64,000 bases of DNA from Desulfarculaceae bacterium. GTDB lineage: Bacteria; Desulfobacterota; Desulfarculia; Desulfarculales; Desulfarculaceae. This document shows positions 26,862-35,981 of the stretch, one piece after another (position 1 is the first letter of the stretch; each line of letters begins with the position of its first letter). The notes beneath the pieces were generated by a model that saw only the letters and a list, made by a program, of their open reading frames with translations, had not been told where the DNA came from and did no database searches. The translations under genes and the position numbers were made by a program. The stretch spans positions 774,848 to 838,847 of the forward strand of contig JAHLKT010000002.1 of the NCBI GenBank assembly GCA_020444545.1, given 5' to 3'.

Positions 26862-28028
26862 ATGAAACGGGAACTGCAGGGCCATTACGTGAAAGTCTCC
26901 ACCGTGGGCGAAACGGTGCGCGCCTTTGTCCCGAATCCTCTACCCCCTACTCCGCCTATCGATTGGACTCCGGAGCTGCAGGAGAAGTTTGACCAGGCAC
27001 TCTTGGCTCTCGGCCGACTCGATGCCGTGGCGGATCTCCTGCCCGAGGCTCCCTTGCTCCTCTACATGTACATCCGCAAGGAAGCGGTCCTTTCATCGAT
27101 GATCGAGGGCACTCAGTCCTCTCTGTCCGATCTACTGCTTTTTGAACTGGACCAGGAGCCTGGGGTGCCCCTGGACGATGTACGCGAGGTGAGTAATTAC
27201 GTTGCCGCCCTCTATTATGGCCTTGTTCGCTTGGACCAAGGCATGCCCATCTCTTTGCGGCTATTCAGGGAGATCCATGAGAACTTGCTTGCCAAGGGAA
27301 GGGGCAGCGATCAGACTCCTGGAGAGTTCAGGCGTAGCCAGAACTGGATCGGTGGATCTCGGCCGGGGAACGCTGCTTTTGTGCCTCCCCCTGCAGACCA
27401 GGTTTTGGAATGCATGGGAAAACTAGAGTTATTTCTGCATGATCAACCTAAGCATGTTCCGGTGCTGCTCAAAGCGGCCCTTGCCCACGTCCAATTTGAG
27501 ACTATCCATCCCTTCCTGGATGGCAACGGCCGGCTAGGCCGCCTTCTCATCACCTTATTGTTATGCGAGCATAAGATTCTCCGGGAACCAATGCTCTATC
27601 TGAGCCTGTATTTCAAAACTCATCGCGAATACTATTATGAGTTGTTAAACAAAGTCCGGACGGAAGGAGATTGGGAGGCCTGGCTTGTCTTTTTCGCGGA
27701 AGCAGTCATCGATACGGCCTCCCAAGCAGCAGAAACAGCCAGGCGTCTACATGCGTTATCTCAATCTGACCTTGAAAAGATAAGTGATTTAGGTAAGGCA
27801 GCAGGATCAGCTTTGCAGGTGCACCGAGCGCTATTAGAGCGCCCTATCGCTACGGCCGGCTGGCTTTCCAACAAGGTTGGTATTGCCAACTCCACCGTTA
27901 ACAGAGCGATTAATCAATTAGAGCGCCTGGGAATTGTAAAGGAAATAACCCAACAGAAGCGCAATAGGGTCTTTAGTTACTCGCGGTATATTCAGATCAT
28001 GAACGAGGGCATTTCGCCGGCAGAATAA
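26862..28028 (+). CDS. Fic-domain protein with N-terminal inhibitory motif and winged helix
   Basis: The 388-residue protein carries the complete Fic motif HPFLDGNGRLGR at residues 216-227, with catalytic H216. An autoinhibitory motif S-x3-E-G (S78 to G83) precedes it, which marks the class II Fic enzymes that control AMPylation from within the same chain. The C-terminus (about 315-375) is a winged-helix domain (GWLSNKVGIANSTVNRAINQLERLGIV). Fic proteins transfer AMP or other nucleotides onto Ser, Thr or Tyr of targets such as GyrB. It diverges from the HigA-like gene, and I infer a lysogenic-conversion or defence role. Confidence 0.9.
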   Translation: MKRELQGHYVKVSTVGETVRAFVPNPLPPTPPIDWTPELQEKFDQALLALGRLDAVADLLPEAPLLLYMYIRKEAVLSSMIEGTQSSLSDLLLFELDQEPGVPLDDVREVSNYVAALYYGLVRLDQGMPISLRLFREIHENLLAKGRGSDQTPGEFRRSQNWIGGSRPGNAAFVPPPADQVLECMGKLELFLHDQPKHVPVLLKAALAHVQFETIHPFLDGNGRLGRLLITLLLCEHKILREPMLYLSLYFKTHREYYYELLNKVRTEGDWEAWLVFFAEAVIDTASQAAETARRLHALSQSDLEKISDLGKAAGSALQVHRALLERPIATAGWLSNKVGIANSTVNRAINQLERLGIVKEITQQKRNRVFSYSRYIQIMNEGISPAE

Positions 28029-28049
28029 CTCGCCCACCCAACCTTTTTC

Positions 28050-28616
28050 TCAGGGCACCAATTTAAAGGTCCAACAGAGATCTCCCAGCCGGTTGCATTC
28101 CTCATCGATGTCATCCGGGGAGCATTTGCAGCTCTTCCCCTTGCGGAAGGCCGGCCGGCGGGTGCGTTCGTCCTCACAGTGGCCCTCTGAGCAGTAATTC
28201 AGAGCTGAGACCTGGATAACGCCAGCGAGCCACTCCCCCACCAGAGGCAGGCACCTGGCCACCTGGCCCAGGATCCCCAGACCGTCATAGAGTCGGCCGA
28301 GCTTGGCCTCTGACTGCTCCACCAGGTGGCGCCGGTCCGCCTCGGTATATGCGGGGTTGGAGTAAACCCGGATAGTCTGGCCCACCCAGTCCTCCAGGGA
28401 GGCCTCCCGGTGCACCTTCTCCTGGCTCAGGGCCATGCCCTGGCCCTTGTAGCGCATGGCATGGCGCCAGATCACCGCGCGCCGCTTGACCACGCTCTGG
28501 AAGAAGACCAAGGCCCAGGTAACCCAGTGCCCGGGTTTGGTGGTCAAAATGGTGTCCCCGGCCGAAAGGCCGGGGAAACCACGTCTCTTCCATGCCTGAA
28601 AAGAGACCAGATCCAT
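28050..28616 (-). CDS. Possible permuted NlpC/P60-like (YiiX-type) amidase
   Basis: The 188-residue protein shows the sequence order of permuted papain-like amidases: an N-terminal AGDTILTT strand, the His in WRHAMRYKGQG, the later GRLYDGLG, and a Cys in NYCSEGH near residue 143. In this superfamily the Cys and His are catalytic. The C-terminal 45 residues are Cys- and Lys-rich (KGKSCKCSPDDIDEEC). In a phage lysis/virion module a peptidase or peptidoglycan role is sensible, but identification rests on weak pattern matching. It is preceded immediately by a 48-residue hydrophobic gene. Confidence 0.45.
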   Translation of the reverse strand: MDLVSFQAWKRRGFPGLSAGDTILTTKPGHWVTWALVFFQSVVKRRAVIWRHAMRYKGQGMALSQEKVHREASLEDWVGQTIRVYSNPAYTEADRRHLVEQSEAKLGRLYDGLGILGQVARCLPLVGEWLAGVIQVSALNYCSEGHCEDERTRRPAFRKGKSCKCSPDDIDEECNRLGDLCWTFKLVP

Positions 28617-28619
28617 GGT

Positions 28620-28766
28620 CTACTGCCCGGTGGCCGCCTGCATACTGCTGATCAGCGGCCAGATCCAGGTGGGGATGCTCATGCCCAGCCCGCTGGCGAG
28701 CGACAGGGCCAGGCTCAGGGCGGCCTTGGGATGCTCCTTCATCCACGCCAACAATTTCTCGTACAT
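28620..28766 (-). CDS. Short hydrophobic protein (48 aa), candidate holin
   Basis: An AAGGAGGCAAGAAGGC ribosome site precedes ATG 28766. The product has a charged N-terminus (MYEKLLAWMKEHPK) and then one hydrophobic span of about 28 residues (AALSLALSLASGLGMSIPTW, then IWPLISSM). Size, single span, and position between the RNNNPGNI protein gene and the amidase-like gene suit a small holin or pinholin. It overlaps neither neighbour and stops 4 bases before the next start. Confidence 0.6.
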   Translation of the reverse strand: MYEKLLAWMKEHPKAALSLALSLASGLGMSIPTWIWPLISSMQAATGQ

Positions 28767-28780
28767 GCCTTCTTGCCTCC

Positions 28781-29137
28781 TTATGATTGCCACCCCTCAA
28801 ACATGGCCATGGCCCAAGCCAGGCTGGCGATCTCCGAGGTGTCCAACCCCATCAGATTCCGCCAGGCCGGAAGGTCCGTGGCCCGACACACGAAGTCAAT
28901 GTAGGCCTCGGTGTTGTTGCCGGCCTCTGCCGGCGCCCAACGCTCGATGGCCTTTTGAATGCTGAGCTCCTGGTAGCTGCCCGAGCGCAGGAGATCCACC
29001 ATGGCCTTGAATCCCTGGGCCGAACTCCGGAAGTTGGCGAACCCGTCACCGTCGAGATCCTGGCCGCCTCGCCGGCGAGCAAAGGCGCTGGCGATGATGT
29101 TTCCGGGGTTGTTATTGCGAACGCTCACCGAAGGCAT
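28781..29137 (-). CDS. RNNNPGNI-motif phage lytic/virion protein
   Basis: The 118-residue protein starts at ATG 29137 behind GGGAGGAAGAC. Its N-terminal RNNNPGNI and later RWAPAEAGNNTEAY match small phage proteins often annotated as PRD1 P5-like or peptidoglycan-binding lysozyme-like. The conserved Asn/Glu pattern suggests a lysozyme-superfamily fold used to cut peptidoglycan. Position in the putative lysis cluster agrees. A longer frame to 29272 has no ribosome site. Confidence 0.6.
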   Translation of the reverse strand: MPSVSVRNNNPGNIIASAFARRRGGQDLDGDGFANFRSSAQGFKAMVDLLRSGSYQELSIQKAIERWAPAEAGNNTEAYIDFVCRATDLPAWRNLMGLDTSEIASLAWAMAMFEGWQS

Positions 29138-29214
29138 TGTCTTCCTCCCGTTGTTGTCAAGATCACGCCCCTGAGGCAGCCATAGGCCCGCCAGGAGCTT
29201 CAGGGCCGTCCGCC

Positions 29215-29559
29215 CTACTCTGCCCTTGCCTTCCCGCCGAGTCGGCGGAGCATGGATGGCAGATCGCCGCAATCAGCCCCGGTCTCACCGCAGATGCTGA
29301 TGATGGCCAGGCCCATGGCAATCAGGGTTTCAGCCACCACACCATCCCTGGACCGGAGATCCTTGAAGGCGTCATCGCCGGCAGCCAGGTCATTGATCAC
29401 CTGCTGGTGGCAGTTGGCGCACTCGTGGCGGGTGACAAACACCTTCCGCCCTCGATGCTCCAGGTAGATCAGGAAAAGCCCCACAAAGGGCGGGAGGCAC
29501 AAGGTGGCCACCCCCACCGCCAGCTGCCATGCTTCCAAGGTGATATGCACCGGGCTCAC
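29215..29559 (-). CDS. Phage protein with one transmembrane segment and a CxxC
   Basis: The 114-residue protein has an N-terminal hydrophobic segment (LAVGVATLCLPPFVGLFLIY) followed by a basic loop, a C-x2-C (HECANCHQQ), and a second weakly hydrophobic stretch. The arrangement recalls small phage holin- or spanin-associated proteins, but no family is certain. It is the first gene after the large virion protein and may be a lysis-cassette member. Confidence 0.45.
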   Translation of the reverse strand: MSPVHITLEAWQLAVGVATLCLPPFVGLFLIYLEHRGRKVFVTRHECANCHQQVINDLAAGDDAFKDLRSRDGVVAETLIAMGLAIISICGETGADCGDLPSMLRRLGGKARAE

Positions 29560-29560
29560 G

Positions 29561-32500
29561 CTACTCCGCCTTCAGTTCATTCCAGTGATCGATGATCCAG
29601 TTGTTCACGCCCACCAGCCGGATGATCATGCGCGCCTGCTCCAGGCTGGGCCGGCCGGTGGCGCTCTTGGCCCCCAGGCTGGCCGCCTGACGGGTGAGCT
29701 TGCCCAGGGCCTCCTGCTGCACCAGGTCAAAGGGATCGAAGTTCCCGGCCAGAGCCTCCTGCAGGCCCTTGAAGCCCTTGTATTGCAGCCCCTGCTCCAG
29801 CTGGCGGAGCTGATCCTGGCCGGCCTGCAGCATTTCTTTTTCCCGGTCCATCAGCTTCTGGTAGCTGATCTCCGGGAACTGTCCGGCAAAGTGATTAGCC
29901 AGGGTGTCCGCCTTGGTCCACTGCTTGCCCTTGCGCAAGTTGAAGGTGGCCACCGCCCGGTTCTCGCGGGGGATCTCCACGTCGCGCAGGTTCACGCCGG
30001 TGAGGAACTTCAACGACTCCTGCAGGGGATCCATGGTCCGGGGCCGGCCGGTCACCCGGTCCACGGTCTGGTGCAGCTTGCTCCGCTGGCCGGGGATTAT
30101 GGATTGGATCTGCTGAGTGAATCCCCAGGGAGTCCTCTTAGGAATCAGGCCGGTGGCGGGGTCCCGGTCGGCCATCTTGGCGCCATAGTCCAGCCAACGA
30201 TGCAGGGGGATAAAGCCAGTTGCCAGCTCACCAGCCTGGCCGGGTACATCCCGGGCGCCATAGCGCGGCTGCAGCTCCAGGAACTGCCCCAGGAGAGACA
30301 CCAGAGGCCCCACCGACTTCATCTCATCGGCCACCGCATTGAGTTCCGAGGCGTCGCCATAGCGGGTCAGGCGATAGAGTCCCCGGGCCAGGGGCAGCAT
30401 GGCCAGGGGCCCGTATTTGACCGAACGGATATAGCGCTCCCGGCGCTCGCCCTCCGGCCCAGGCGGGGCCTCCCCGATGAACTCCCGGCCGCCGGTTCGG
30501 GTGCCGGGCCATTCCTCGCCCGGATGCTCTTCCCGGAAACGCTGCTGCAGCTCCTGCAGCTCGCTCTCTTGCCCAGTGGACTTTAGATAGGCATGCAGGG
30601 CCAGGTACGGCGCCCCGGCCGAGCCGGCCAGGCCCGTTGCCCGGGCCGCCCTTTCCTTCATGGGCATGGCGCTAAATGGGTTGAAGGCGTTGAGCTGGCT
30701 ACCCACCATGCGGCCGTACTTGTAGGCGTAGGTTGGGAAGGGCCAGATCAGGCGAAGGAAAGGATTCTTGCGCATCCCTTCCAGCCACCAGGGGGTGTTT
30801 TGGTAGAGGTAGGCGAAGCGGTCCACCGGCCCCTGCATGATCTCGGTGAACTGACCAGGCTGGTGATCCAGCATGCCGGCGATGTACTTCTTGACCAGCT
30901 CTCCCCGCTTGCCCTTGTCCGCCTTGCCTTCCTTGATCAGCCCGTCAACGAAGTCCTCGGCCATGGTCCGGGCCTCGGAGAGGAACACCGAGCGCTTGTA
31001 GAAGTCCTCCACCGCAGAGAAGGGGTAGAGGTTGGCATTGAGCGCGCCAGACAGGGCCGCGTCGCCGGCCGCGCCCATCTTGCGCAACTTGCTTACCGGC
31101 TCCCCCTCTTTGAGAGCCCGGCGGGTCTGCCTCATGAATTGACCGCTGTCCTCCCCCAGAGACCGGAAGAGGTTGGAGCCCTCGCCGAACACCTCGGTGG
31201 GCAGCATATGCCGGTAGGAGGGCATCAGGGCCAGAGCCGGGGCCAGGGTGGTGTTTTTCAGCTGGCGCAGGCTGCCCCGGCCGAGATCCTCCCACCATTT
31301 GGACGAGTACTGGGCCGCACCGCCCAGGGCGTTGGTGGCCACCGTGCCCGGTGCACTCAGGACGTTCATCACCCAGTAGGTGGCCAGATCCCGCATGGCC
31401 CGGCCGGCGCCGGCCAGAACGGTCTCTTCCTGGCCCGAGCGGTGGCGGCCCATGAGGACCTTGAAGGAGTCGTCCAGGGCCTTGGGCATGAGGTAGCGCC
31501 CCGGCTCGATCTCCAGGACCTCCGCCTCCTCGGGCCGGACATAAACCTCGCTCAGGACCTCGGAGCGCTTCACCATGCGCTTGGCCGCCGGGTCGTAGAC
31601 CATGCGGGTCCGCCGCAGGTGCTCAGGCTCCAGGCGCCCCTTGGGGGCCTTCTGCAGGATGGTGGGGGCAATATCCCGGAGCAGCTGCCGCTGGGCTATC
31701 GCCTCCTGGGCAAAGCTGCGCTGCTTGATGATGGTCTCATCCAGGCGTTCCCCCATCTCCCGGAAAGATCCCCGCCGCTGGGCCATGGGCTCATAGACCG
31801 CGTTGAGCTGCAGGTCGGGAGTGGTGGTGCTCACCCCGCTCTGCGTCGACTGCCTGCCCGCCTGGGAGGCGTAGCCGGTCAGGTACTGATCCGGGGTGAG
31901 GATCCCTTCCTTGACCAGGCGCTGATGCAGGGGATCCGAAGCCAGGGGCACCAGGCCCTCGGAGGTGCCCTGGGCCGGCGCGGTCTGGCCAAGATCAAAC
32001 AGGCTTTCCTTGCCCAGGGGCGCGCTGACCTGGCCTTGATCCGGGCGCTGCCCACCGCTGACAGGGACCAGGCCCCTATTCTTGGGGAAGTAGCGTTTGA
32101 ACAGGTTGTCGGCCGCCAGCTGGGCCTGAGCCTCATTGATGCCGCCGGCATTCAAGGCCCCTACCCAACGATTGCGCCCCTGCCCCTTCAGCTCCGAAGC
32201 CAGATATTCCGGATCCAGGTTGGTGCTCTGCTGGATGTAGTTCACCGCCGCGCCGCCAGGCTCATATCCCTGGGGCGCGAACTGCACTGGCATCTTGTAG
32301 CCTCCGGCCGGCATCCGGTAAGCCAGCACCAGGCGCTGCACCTCCGGCCGCTGGGCCTCGAAAAGCTCCCTGGCCTTGTCGGGCTCCAGGCCATGGGCCC
32401 AGGCGTCCTGCAGGGCGCCGTCGGCGTTCTTCACCTTGACCTTGACCCCGAACTGCAGCACGCCGTTGGGATCCACGCCGGACATGCTCTCGGCCAGGGA

Positions 32501-33496
32501 TCGGGCGGTGATCATCTCCTGGGGAGTGATCCCCATGGTTCGGGCCAGGCTGGGATGGATCTTGCCGGCCGCGTCGCGGGCCTTTTGGGCCAGGATCAGG
32601 CCGGTCTCCGGCGACATCCAGCGCCTGCCGGCCAGCCACTCCACTAGGCCGGGCCGCAGGGTGTAGCGCCCCATCTCCGCCTGGATCCGCGTCAGGTCCC
32701 GGTTGAGCTTGGCCTCCTTGTGCAGCATGGACCCGTAAACGTCAGGGCCCACCGCCTCCGCCCGGGTGCCCAGGGTGCGCGACAGGAAGCCGTGAGTCTC
32801 ATTGCCCTCCATGGGCCAGGACCAGCTCTTCTGGGCCACTTTCTGAGCGGCCGACTCCAGCCCCTTGCCCAGAGCCTTGCGGGTCATGGTCAGGCCGGTC
32901 CGGGCGGCCATGGGTGCCCCCAGACCCGCCACCAGGCCGCTCAACTTGGATCCCGTGGCCTGATCAGTGGCTTCCATGGCCGCGCCAGCCAGCCCGCCCC
33001 AGGTTGCTTCCTTGGCCGCCTCCTGGCCGGCCACCCGGGCGATGGCACCGGGCCCCATGGAAGCCAACATCTTGCGGGCCGCCTGGCCCGCCTTGGGGGC
33101 CATGAGCTTCCACAGAGCCTGGCCGGCCAGCTTGCGAGTGCCCCAGAGACCGCCGGTCATTAGATCCAAAGGCAGGTCGAAGCCGGGGTCATACATGGAC
33201 CCTTCCACCGGCTTCTCGCCTATGGGCACCGCCTGGCCGTCCTGGACGCGGTAGTAGGTCCCTCCGGAGGGGTACTCGTAAACGCCCGGCGGGAGCTGGG
33301 GCTCTTCGGCCTCGGCCAGCCCTTGCTCCACCGGGAAGCCGGTGCCCCGGGGATCCCCCAGCCACTGGGCCGGCAGGTCCGGCTCATCTACCGGCACCAG
33401 GCGAGGCTCGGGATCATCCACGGGCACCAGGCGGGGGCCGGGACCATCCACCGGCACCAGGCGCGGTTCAGCGCTCTCTACGGGAACCAGGCCCAT
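29561..33496 (-). CDS. Very large virion-associated protein (1311 aa)
   Basis: This is the largest gene. The N-terminus has four tandem LVPV units in the first 40 residues (GLVPVESAEP, RLVPVDGPGP, RLVPVDDPEP, RLVPVDEPD), later copies GLVPVSGGQ and EGLVPLASD, and a proline-rich start. Around residues 110-230 hydrophobic and Gly-rich segments appear. The bulk is helical with many charged residues. Its size and place next to tail and lysis genes are like the internal virion or ejection proteins of podoviruses. No lytic transglycosylase motif is evident. Function is unknown. Confidence 0.6.
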   Translation of the reverse strand: MGLVPVESAEPRLVPVDGPGPRLVPVDDPEPRLVPVDEPDLPAQWLGDPRGTGFPVEQGLAEAEEPQLPPGVYEYPSGGTYYRVQDGQAVPIGEKPVEGSMYDPGFDLPLDLMTGGLWGTRKLAGQALWKLMAPKAGQAARKMLASMGPGAIARVAGQEAAKEATWGGLAGAAMEATDQATGSKLSGLVAGLGAPMAARTGLTMTRKALGKGLESAAQKVAQKSWSWPMEGNETHGFLSRTLGTRAEAVGPDVYGSMLHKEAKLNRDLTRIQAEMGRYTLRPGLVEWLAGRRWMSPETGLILAQKARDAAGKIHPSLARTMGITPQEMITARSLAESMSGVDPNGVLQFGVKVKVKNADGALQDAWAHGLEPDKARELFEAQRPEVQRLVLAYRMPAGGYKMPVQFAPQGYEPGGAAVNYIQQSTNLDPEYLASELKGQGRNRWVGALNAGGINEAQAQLAADNLFKRYFPKNRGLVPVSGGQRPDQGQVSAPLGKESLFDLGQTAPAQGTSEGLVPLASDPLHQRLVKEGILTPDQYLTGYASQAGRQSTQSGVSTTTPDLQLNAVYEPMAQRRGSFREMGERLDETIIKQRSFAQEAIAQRQLLRDIAPTILQKAPKGRLEPEHLRRTRMVYDPAAKRMVKRSEVLSEVYVRPEEAEVLEIEPGRYLMPKALDDSFKVLMGRHRSGQEETVLAGAGRAMRDLATYWVMNVLSAPGTVATNALGGAAQYSSKWWEDLGRGSLRQLKNTTLAPALALMPSYRHMLPTEVFGEGSNLFRSLGEDSGQFMRQTRRALKEGEPVSKLRKMGAAGDAALSGALNANLYPFSAVEDFYKRSVFLSEARTMAEDFVDGLIKEGKADKGKRGELVKKYIAGMLDHQPGQFTEIMQGPVDRFAYLYQNTPWWLEGMRKNPFLRLIWPFPTYAYKYGRMVGSQLNAFNPFSAMPMKERAARATGLAGSAGAPYLALHAYLKSTGQESELQELQQRFREEHPGEEWPGTRTGGREFIGEAPPGPEGERRERYIRSVKYGPLAMLPLARGLYRLTRYGDASELNAVADEMKSVGPLVSLLGQFLELQPRYGARDVPGQAGELATGFIPLHRWLDYGAKMADRDPATGLIPKRTPWGFTQQIQSIIPGQRSKLHQTVDRVTGRPRTMDPLQESLKFLTGVNLRDVEIPRENRAVATFNLRKGKQWTKADTLANHFAGQFPEISYQKLMDREKEMLQAGQDQLRQLEQGLQYKGFKGLQEALAGNFDPFDLVQQEALGKLTRQAASLGAKSATGRPSLEQARMIIRLVGVNNWIIDHWNELKAE

Positions 33497-33497
33497 A

Positions 33498-34721
33498 TTA
33501 GTCCGCTACCACCTTGTACTTGCGGCCGTCGCGGACCACGTACCAGTTGCCGTCAGGCCCTTGCTTGGCATCTGGATATTTGGAGTAAGGCGACTTGCCG
33601 CCCTGGGGCGGCTGCTTCATCTGCAGCATGGGAGATTTGGAGCTGGGCGGCCGGGAGGTCTGAGGCGCCATGGCCGGGGGCTGCTGGCTTTCCAGGCGCC
33701 AGTCAGCCGGCAGCTTGCTGTTGAGGATTGCGATCTCCCGATCCATGGCCTGCAGGGCCTGTTCCTTGGCCTGGGGATCCTCGGGATTGAACTTGAACCC
33801 CATCCCGGCCAAAACGGCGGCCATCTCGGGGTTATCCGTGCCGTACTGGCCTACCTTGAGCCTTAGCTGGTGTAGCTGAGTCAGGCGCTTCACGTTGGCC
33901 AGGTGGTCCTTGTCTTGTTGCCGGGGGTCCGGGTTATCCAGCTTCCACTGCTCCTTTTTCATGAACCAGGGGAAGGCGCTTTTTTCCTTCGCTCCTTCCA
34001 CGGCTCCCGCCTTGGCCGCCGTCGCCGGCGTGGTGGCCCGGATCTTCTCCGCTTCCCGCTGGGCCGCTCCGGGCAGGTAGCCGGTGAACACTCGCTCCTT
34101 GCCATCGCGCTTCACCGTGGTCACTGGTGGGGTGAGCGGGGCACTATAAGGCACCAACCCAGCCCCTGGGGCGGAAGCCAACCCGGCCTGATCCCTGGAG
34201 GCATAGCCAAAGCGCCCTAAAAACTGCCTCTGCTGATCATTGAGGCCGGCCCCCAACTCCTTACCGGAGTCGAACAGGTTCTTGGCCACTCCGGCCTGGC
34301 GGTCCCAGTTATCGGCCCTGGACTTGGCCATGGCCGCCGCCTCCTTGTTCCACATGCCGATCCAGGCGTGGAGCTGTTTCATGCCCTGGGCATCGCCCAG
34401 CATCTCCGGAGAGATCTCCTGAAGGGCACCGACCAGCTCGGCCTCGGATATGGGCCGGTTCTGGGGGCGGCCTTCCATCAACTCCTGGCCGAGCCTTGCC
34501 GCTACCTTCTGCCGGTAGGGTGCCCTTTCCCTTTGCAGCTGCAGCTCCGCCGCCACCGGCCCCCAGACCGTGGAGCGGTAGCCATGCCAGAAGGGACTGG
34601 CTTCGGGAGCCTTGATAAGCCCGCCACTCGGCCGGGAAGGCGGAGCCAGGGATGGCCGCTGGGCTGGCTGGGGCCCCGGCGTGGAAGGGAAGCGGGTGTA
34701 GTTGTCTAGCAGGCCTGCCAT
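33498..34721 (-). CDS. Phage virion protein of unknown function (407 aa)
   Basis: The protein is Pro- and Gln-rich at the N-terminus, helical in the middle, with a C-terminal beta motif GPDGNWYVVRDGRKYKVVAD of a type often used for display or binding. A single GLVPYSAP motif echoes the LVPV units of the following large gene. It overlaps the next gene upstream by one base, and stops one base before the start of the large gene. No family recognised. Confidence 0.55.
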   Translation of the reverse strand: MAGLLDNYTRFPSTPGPQPAQRPSLAPPSRPSGGLIKAPEASPFWHGYRSTVWGPVAAELQLQRERAPYRQKVAARLGQELMEGRPQNRPISEAELVGALQEISPEMLGDAQGMKQLHAWIGMWNKEAAAMAKSRADNWDRQAGVAKNLFDSGKELGAGLNDQQRQFLGRFGYASRDQAGLASAPGAGLVPYSAPLTPPVTTVKRDGKERVFTGYLPGAAQREAEKIRATTPATAAKAGAVEGAKEKSAFPWFMKKEQWKLDNPDPRQQDKDHLANVKRLTQLHQLRLKVGQYGTDNPEMAAVLAGMGFKFNPEDPQAKEQALQAMDREIAILNSKLPADWRLESQQPPAMAPQTSRPPSSKSPMLQMKQPPQGGKSPYSKYPDAKQGPDGNWYVVRDGRKYKVVAD

Positions 34722-35233
34722 TACTGCCCCCAGTAGTTGAAGCGGGTGTACTGCCCCAGGTTGTTGGCTTGGCTTTGCGGCTGTCCGGTAAAGATCCCAC
34801 CCAATCCGCCGGCCACGCCGCGCCCCACCGTGCCGCCCAGGCCGGTAGCAAAGGCGTCCAGGGTATTGCCGAGCAGGCCGCCGTTAGACGGCTGGATATA
34901 GCCCATGCCCTTGCGCCCCTGCTCCAGGAGGTAACCGCCCTGCAGCCAGGGATCCACCATGTCCATCAGGGCCGCCGCCCGGCGGATCCTGGAATTCTGG
35001 TAGGCGGGTATGGTCACCCCGTCCAAGCCGATGTTAATGGCCGGAGCGGTCAGCTCACCCAAGGCCCTTTCTACTAACTGGTAGGGATCGCCTGGACCGT
35101 CTGGCCCGAAGATCTCTTCCCAGCGCTGCCAATAGCGCTTTCCTTCCCCAGTCCGGTCAGACCGTGTGTCCACCGTCCCCTGGTCACCGTCGCTACCGAA
35201 AATAAAGCCCAGCGGATCATCCAAGAGGCCCAT
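34721..35233 (-). CDS. Small phage structural protein of unknown function
   Basis: The 170-residue protein begins MGLLDDPLGFIFGSDG and has a Gly-rich C-terminal third (GTVGRGVAGGLGGIFTG) that could be a membrane-interacting or disordered region. It sits between tail-module genes and shares its last base with the next gene's start. I recognise no family. Confidence 0.5.
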   Translation of the reverse strand: MGLLDDPLGFIFGSDGDQGTVDTRSDRTGEGKRYWQRWEEIFGPDGPGDPYQLVERALGELTAPAINIGLDGVTIPAYQNSRIRRAAALMDMVDPWLQGGYLLEQGRKGMGYIQPSNGGLLGNTLDAFATGLGGTVGRGVAGGLGGIFTGQPQSQANNLGQYTRFNYWGQ

Positions 35234-35242
35234 TGTGTGCTC

Positions 35243-35962
35243 CTAACCCAAAAGCATGGCCAAGCTGTTGATGTAGCGTGCCAGCTTGTCCTCACTGCTG
35301 CTGTCCTGTTCGCGCCCCATGTTCACCAGCTCGCCGGCGACCTCCGCCCCCATGCCCCGCAGCTTAGCCGCATCCACCAGGCCGGAGGACTTAACCTCCA
35401 ATCCCTTGGCGGCCAGCTCCTGCTGGTTTTGCCGGAAGTCGTCCGCCAGCAATCCGCCCAGGTTGGTGAACGCGTCCCGGGCCATGGTGCTGTCCAGCAC
35501 TCCCCGGGAGGCCAGGCCTTCCATGGGCTTGCGGATGTAGTCCTGGAAGGGCTGCATCTGGCCCAGGTAGGCCTTGCCGCTGGCGTCCACCCACTGGTCA
35601 ACCAGGCCGGGCAGGTTATCCAGCTGATCCAGCGAGGCCTGGAAGGAATCCATCAGGCCAGGCAGACGCGGAGCGATCTCTTTCAGCGGCTCCAAGCCCC
35701 AGTCCGGAAGCCCGGCATGAGATTTGGACCAGGGATAGGCATCCTCGGGGATGTTGAGGGTGTCAGCACCGAAGGCACCGAAGCTCCCAAAGCTTTTCTG
35801 CTGGGGTTTATCGTCCTCAATCACCAGCTGATAGTCGTTGACCGGCAGGTTCGTAGCCGGCGCATAGGGGCCGTAGTTCACCCCCGCGATCGGCGAGTTG
35901 GAGCCGCCCCAAGGGGTCCAATAGGTGCCGGTCATGGGATCGTATTGTCCGGTCAGCCCCAT
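35243..35962 (-). CDS. Phage virion protein of unknown function (239 aa)
   Basis: The N-terminus is Tyr/Pro-rich (GQYDPMTGTYWTPWGG) and the rest is helical with a heptad-like rhythm (DSFQASLDQLDNLPGLVDQW). The protein is probably a tail or internal virion component by position. No motif identifies it. The 19-base gap to the upstream gene places it in one continuous leftward operon. Confidence 0.5.
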   Translation of the reverse strand: MGLTGQYDPMTGTYWTPWGGSNSPIAGVNYGPYAPATNLPVNDYQLVIEDDKPQQKSFGSFGAFGADTLNIPEDAYPWSKSHAGLPDWGLEPLKEIAPRLPGLMDSFQASLDQLDNLPGLVDQWVDASGKAYLGQMQPFQDYIRKPMEGLASRGVLDSTMARDAFTNLGGLLADDFRQNQQELAAKGLEVKSSGLVDAAKLRGMGAEVAGELVNMGREQDSSSEDKLARYINSLAMLLG

Positions 35963-35981
35963 GAGAAATCCTTTCTAGGCC

